DNA of 64,000 nt from SCTD01 sp963784675. GTDB taxonomy: Bacteria > Actinomycetota > Actinomycetes > Mycobacteriales > SCTD01. The position numbers and the translations under genes are program-made. The stretch is taken from positions 124,001 to 188,000 of the forward strand of contig CAWASE010000012.1 in the NCBI GenBank assembly GCA_963784675.1. The letters run 5' to 3'. How positions within the stretch are numbered: position 1 is the stretch's first letter; every line of letters starts with the position of its first letter. Below are positions 60,522-64,000 of the stretch, piece by piece. The notes below the pieces were generated by a model. It made no database searches, was not told the origin of the DNA, and saw only the letters and a program-made list of their open reading frames with translations.

Positions 60522-63026
60522 ATGCTCAAGGGCGAGCTGGCCACGTCGCCGCTGGACCAGGTCCTGCGCGAGCTGGCGGACGGCGCGGCGAGCGGCTGCG
60601 TGCACCTCTCCGAGCCCGCCGGCGAACAGGCCAAGATCTTCCTCCGCGGCGGCCGCGTGTACGCCGTGATGGCGCCGGGGCGACGTCCGCAGCTCGGGTC
60701 GCGGCTGGTGTCCAACGGAGCTCTCGGCCCTGAGGCGCTCGCGGAGGCGTTGGAGGCCCAGCGCACCGAGCTGCAGGGCTGGCGCCTGGGCGAGCTGCTC
60801 GTGCACCTGGGCTACGTCGACCAGCCGGTCGTCGAGGCCTTCGTCCAGGAGCAGGTCCGCGAGTCGATGTCGGACCTGCTGCTCTGGGGAGCCGGTTCGT
60901 GGCGGTTCCGCGTCAACGAGCGGACCCGCGAGGACGTCGCGCCGCCGACCGAGGTGCCGGACCTGCTCGCCGCCGTCGAGCAGCGCCGGACCACCTGGGC
61001 CACCATCCTGGAGTCGATCCACGGGCCGGACGCGGTGCCGACGCTGTCCGCCGCCGACACCGCCTCCGACGAGCTCGAGATCGATCCCGACGCCTGGTCG
61101 CTGCTGTGCAAGGTCGACGGGACGCGCACGGTCACCGAGCTGGCGCGCGAGTGCGGCTTCACGCTCTACGAGGCCGGCCAGGTCGTCGCCACGCTGGTCG
61201 ACGCCGGCCTGCTGGACGTCGACGAACCCCTGCTCGACGTCGAACCGGAGCCCGAGGTCGAGTACGACGAGGCGGACTGGCAGCCCGCGGCCGTCGCCTC
61301 GAGGTTGGCCTCCGCACTGATCGGCGGCGGACCGGCCGCGCACCAGCCTCCCCCCTCGGTGGCGCCGCCCGCGGTCCCGGCCCAGGGACGCGCGCCGGCC
61401 AGCGAGTACGGCCATGAACGTCCGGAGCCGGAGCGACGGCTGGATCGTCCGGGGGGCGACAGCACGGGCGGGGGCGACGACGCGCTGCTGCGCCTGTCGG
61501 AGTCGCTGGCCGACGTGCTCGGACCGCCGCCCGCCGACGACGACCTGTTCGCGGCGCCCGTGCCGCGCGCCGCGCTGGCTCCGGCTGCCGCCGTCGACCC
61601 CAAGAAGGCCGAGCGGGCCCGTCGCGAGTCGCTGCGCCGGGAGCGGGACGCCGCCGAGCTCGCCACCGCGCAGGCCGACCTGGAGCAGGCGCGCCACGCG
61701 GAGGCAGCCCGTCGGGAGGCGCTGCACCCGGCCGATCACGTCGCCGACGTCGTGCAGCTGAGCGACAAGCGGGAGGCGGCCGAGGAGGCACGCGTCCTGG
61801 AAGAGGCGCGCGCCGTCGAGGCTGCTGCTGCTGCGGAGCAGGCTCGGATCGACGAGGAAGCCCGGGTGGCCGCCGAGGCCGCCGCCGAGCAGGCCCGCCT
61901 GGACGAGCAGATCCGCCTGGACGCCGAGGCCGAGCAGGCGCGGATCGACGAGGAAGCCCGAGTCATGGCCGAGGCGGAGGCCGCCGCGGCTGCCGAAGAG
62001 CAGGCCCGCCTGGCCGAGCAGGCCCGCCTTGCCGCCGAGGCCGAGCAGGCCCGGATCGACGAGGAAGCCCGGCTCCTCGCCGTGGCGGAAGCCGAGGCCG
62101 AGACCGCGCGGCAGGCTGCTGAAGCCGAAGCAGCAGCGGCCGCCGAAGAGCAGGCCCGTCTCGCTGCCGAAGAGGCTGCCGAAGAGCAGGCCCGGCTGGA
62201 CGAGCAGGCCCGCCTCGCCGCCGAGGCCGAGCAGGCCCGGATCGACGAGGAAGCCCGGCTCCTCGCCGTGGCGGAAGCCGAGGCCGAGACCGCGCCGTCA
62301 GGCTGCTGAGGCCGAAGCAGCAGCGGCCGCCGAAGAGCAGGCCCGCCTGGCTGCCGAGGAAGCTGCCGAAGAGCAGGCCCGGCTGGACGAGCAGACCCGG
62401 CTCGCCGCCGAGGCCGAGCAGGCCCGGATCGACGAGGAAGCCCGGCTCCTCGCCGTGGCGGAAGCCGAGGCCGAGACCGCGCGTCAGGCTGCTGAGGCCG
62501 AAGCAGCGGCGGCCGCCGAGGAGCAGGCCCGCCTCGCTGCCGAGGCCGCCGCCGACAGGCCCGCCTGGCCGCCGGAGCGGCCGCCGAGCAGGCGCGCCTG
62601 GACGAGCAGGCCCGCCTAGACGCTGAAGTCGCAGCCGCAGCCGCAGCCGCAGCCGGCGAAGCCAACCGCCTGCGGGCGCTCGCGGAGGCGGAGCAGGCGC
62701 AGTCCGCCGAGCAGGCCGACGAAACAACCGCGCCGTCCGACGCCGCCGCGGACCAGGCCGCCGCCTTTGCCGAGCTGAGTGCTTCCGCGTCGATGGACGT
62801 CCCGGAGCCCGTGGTCGAGAGTCCTGCCGCGGTGCTGCACGACGACGACGACGATCCGGCCCCGTGGCGGGACAGCGATACCGACACCGCCTCGCTGTTG
62901 CGTGAGCTCAGCTCGCTGGGCCTGGACGACGACGCACCGCAGCCCGTCCTGCGCGCCGCCGGGCCGGTCCGCCCCGTCTCGGCCGAGCCGGCCAAGAAGC
63001 GCAAGGGCCTGTTCGGCCGCGGCTGA
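60522..63026 (+). pseudogene. DUF4388 protein with long EQARIDEEAR coiled-coil repeats; two compensating frameshifts
   Basis: About 834 aa when restored. ATG 60522 follows AGGAGG. Residues 1-170 are a DUF4388/PATAN-like domain (LATSPLDQVLRELADGAASG, LGELLVHLGYVDQPVVEAF). A winged-helix-like segment near 185-235 (LLCKVDGTRTVTELARECGF) follows, then an acidic and Pro-rich linker. Residues 400-690 are a highly charged Ala/Glu/Arg coiled coil built partly from a 62-residue tandem repeat (186-base DNA period). The end is SLLRELSSLGLDDD and KKRKGLFGRG. An extra C near 62297 and a missing G near 62554 throw the middle out of frame; they cancel. A regulatory or scaffold role is likely. Confidence 0.75.
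62043..62580 (+). repeat. 186-base tandem repeat within the DUF4388 gene
   Basis: The block beginning GAGCAGGCCCGGATCGACGA recurs at 62043, 62229 and 62416. The first step is 186 bases, the second 187. The extra base is the C in CGCGCCGTCAG near 62297, where the other copies read CGCGCGGCAG or CGCGCGTCAG. The unit encodes about 62 residues of Glu/Ala-rich coiled coil. Confidence 0.9.
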
Positions 63027-63151
63027 GCCGCTCACCCGACCCGTCACCCGACCCGTCACCCAAGCCATCGCCGACCCGTCACCGTTCCCCACCCCCGGCC
63101 ACGAATCCGGACCCGGGGAACAGCCGCCGACCTGCTGACCTTGCGACGGAG
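63027..63151. other. Short spacer with CCGACCCGTCAC direct repeats
   Basis: CCCGACCCGTCA recurs at 63035 and 63046 (11-base step) and again, partly, at 63071. No gene. The repeats could be an operator or simply expanded by slippage. Confidence 0.4.
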
Positions 63152-64000
63152 GTGAGCTCTCCGCTGCTGTCCCGTCCCGGCGCCGTCGCTGCCGACGCCC
63201 CCGATGCCGGTGTCGCCGCGCACTACGGCGATCCCTACGCCGAGCAGCGGAGGCTGACCGCCGGGCAGCGCGACGGTCGATCTCTCGCACCGGCCGGTCG
63301 TGCGCATCAGCGGTCCGGACCGTTTGACCTGGCTGCACTCGCTGCTGTCCCAGCACCTGCTGGACCTGGCCCCGGTCGGTGGACGCAGGCGCTCGTGCTC
63401 AGTCCGCAGGGCCACGTCGAGCACCACCTCACGCTCGTCGACGACGGCGAGGCGGTGCTGGCGCACGTCGAACCGGGCACCGCCGAGGCGCTGGTGACCT
63501 TCCTGGACCGGATGCGCTTCCTGCTCCGCGTCGAGGTCGCGGACGTCTCGCGCGGACTGGGCCCTGGTGCACGACGCCGACGGCGACCGGTTCGTCGCGC
63601 GCGCAGCGCTGGCTGACCTGGACGCGCCCCTGGCCGGGGTCTCGGCCTTCGAGGCGCTGCGGGTCGCCGCGCGTCGCCCCCGGCTCGGCCTGGACACCGA
63701 CCACCGCACCCTGCCGCACGAGGTTGGCTGGCTGGTGCGTGCCGTCCACCTGGACAAGGGCTGCTACCGCGGCCAGGAGTCCGTCGCCCGCATCTACAAC
63801 CTCGGCCGTCCGCCGCGGCGGCTCGTCCTGCTCCATCTGGACGGCTCCGACAGCACCCTGCCCGCCACCGGCGACGCCGTCACGCTCGACGGCCGCGACG
63901 TCGGCCGCGTCGGGACGGCCGTGCGCCACCACGAGCTCGGCCCGCTCGCGCTGGCGCTCGTCAAGCGTCAGGTGCCCGACGACGCCCGGCTGCTCGCCGG
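63152..64000 (+). pseudogene. ygfZ: YgfZ/GcvT-like folate-binding protein, frameshifted; runs past the window end
   Basis: Pieces read in three frames: VAAHYGDPYAEQRRLTAG, ATVDLSHRPVVRISGPDRL, WTQALVLSPQGHVEHHLTL and DWALVHDADGDRFVARA, then the family signature LDKGCYRGQESVARIYNLGR and LALALVKRQVPDDARLLAG to the window end. YgfZ uses tetrahydrofolate to help build or repair certain Fe-S clusters; KGCYxGQE is its hallmark. Frame changes lie near 63269 (extra C), 63378 (missing G) and 63553 (extra G). Likely base-call errors. GTG 63152 is the best visible start. Confidence 0.8.

Noticed and set aside
63031..63083. CCGACCCGTCAC repeats as a possible CRISPR or sigma-promoter cluster
   Set aside because: Units are only 11-12 bases, without equal spacers, and the CGTT partner is not at 16 bases from any GTCAC.

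Overview
This is one 64 kb stretch of a very GC-rich actinomycete chromosome. Gene content and order resemble the Streptomyces/Frankia/Kineosporia side of the class. The markers are a rex-hemA-hemC-cobA/hemD-hemB cluster next to a BldN-type ECF sigma factor and its RsbN-like anti-sigma factor, ribosomal protein bS22 beside a BdtA-like HTH protein, two SsgA-like (SALP) cell-division regulators, mycothiol synthesis (mshA), SenX3-RegX3/PhoU, an XRE-HBHA-DUF2516 trio and a RsiG anti-sigma factor. Together these suggest an organism with a developmental programme (sporulation and/or motility). I cannot name the genus. No rRNA, tRNA, insertion sequence, phage or CRISPR array was seen.

Layout. 0-4.2 kb: edge of a toxin-antitoxin pair, a secreted beta-propeller protein, truncated haemoglobin and two small membrane proteins. 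4.2-10 kb: haem operon headed by rex, with a Rex operator lying over its promoter. 10.2-14.4 kb: glutaredoxin, acyl-CoA ligase and class A PBP; the last two are broken by single-base frameshifts. 14.7-21.5 kb: BldN/RsbN, two paralogous LPRTG wall proteins and a HAD-IB phosphatase. 21.5-36 kb: metabolic and transport genes (EamA, SDR, acyltransferase, epimerase, SAM hydrolase, bS22, HTH, AcuC, MacAB-like ABC system, PRODH/ProC, FAD monooxygenase, esterase). 36-45 kb: sugar isomerase, Ppx/GppA, a LOV-GAF-PP2C photoreceptor phosphatase with a coupled Cys-rich protein, RegX3/SenX3 divergent from PhoU, DUF3105 and Gpm. 45-54.5 kb: LAATG-anchored propeller protein, dienelactone hydrolase, mshA with two YbjN proteins, SDR, methyltransferase, and two SALPs flanking a DHFR-like gene. 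54.6-64 kb: DUF2516/HBHA/XRE, a T7SS-type toxin with a RelA/SpoT-like C-terminus and a probable immunity gene (both riddled with frameshifts), asparaginase, RsiG, a DUF4388 coiled-coil repeat protein and YgfZ.

How it fits together. Three layers of regulation stand out: redox (Rex over haem synthesis), phosphate (SenX3-RegX3-PhoU with PHO-box-like repeats) and development/second messenger (BldN-RsbN, RsiG with both c-di-GMP motifs, SALPs, a blue-light PP2C). Many genes have a TANNNT -10 hexamer only 6-8 bases before the start codon, so leaderless transcripts look common here. Operons are tight, with 4-base ATGA/GTGA overlaps.

Caveat. Single-base indels break about six otherwise ordinary genes, and they are confined to 11.9-13.1, 57.8-58.7 and 62.2-63.6 kb. 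Base-calling errors there are more likely than true gene loss for the housekeeping genes.
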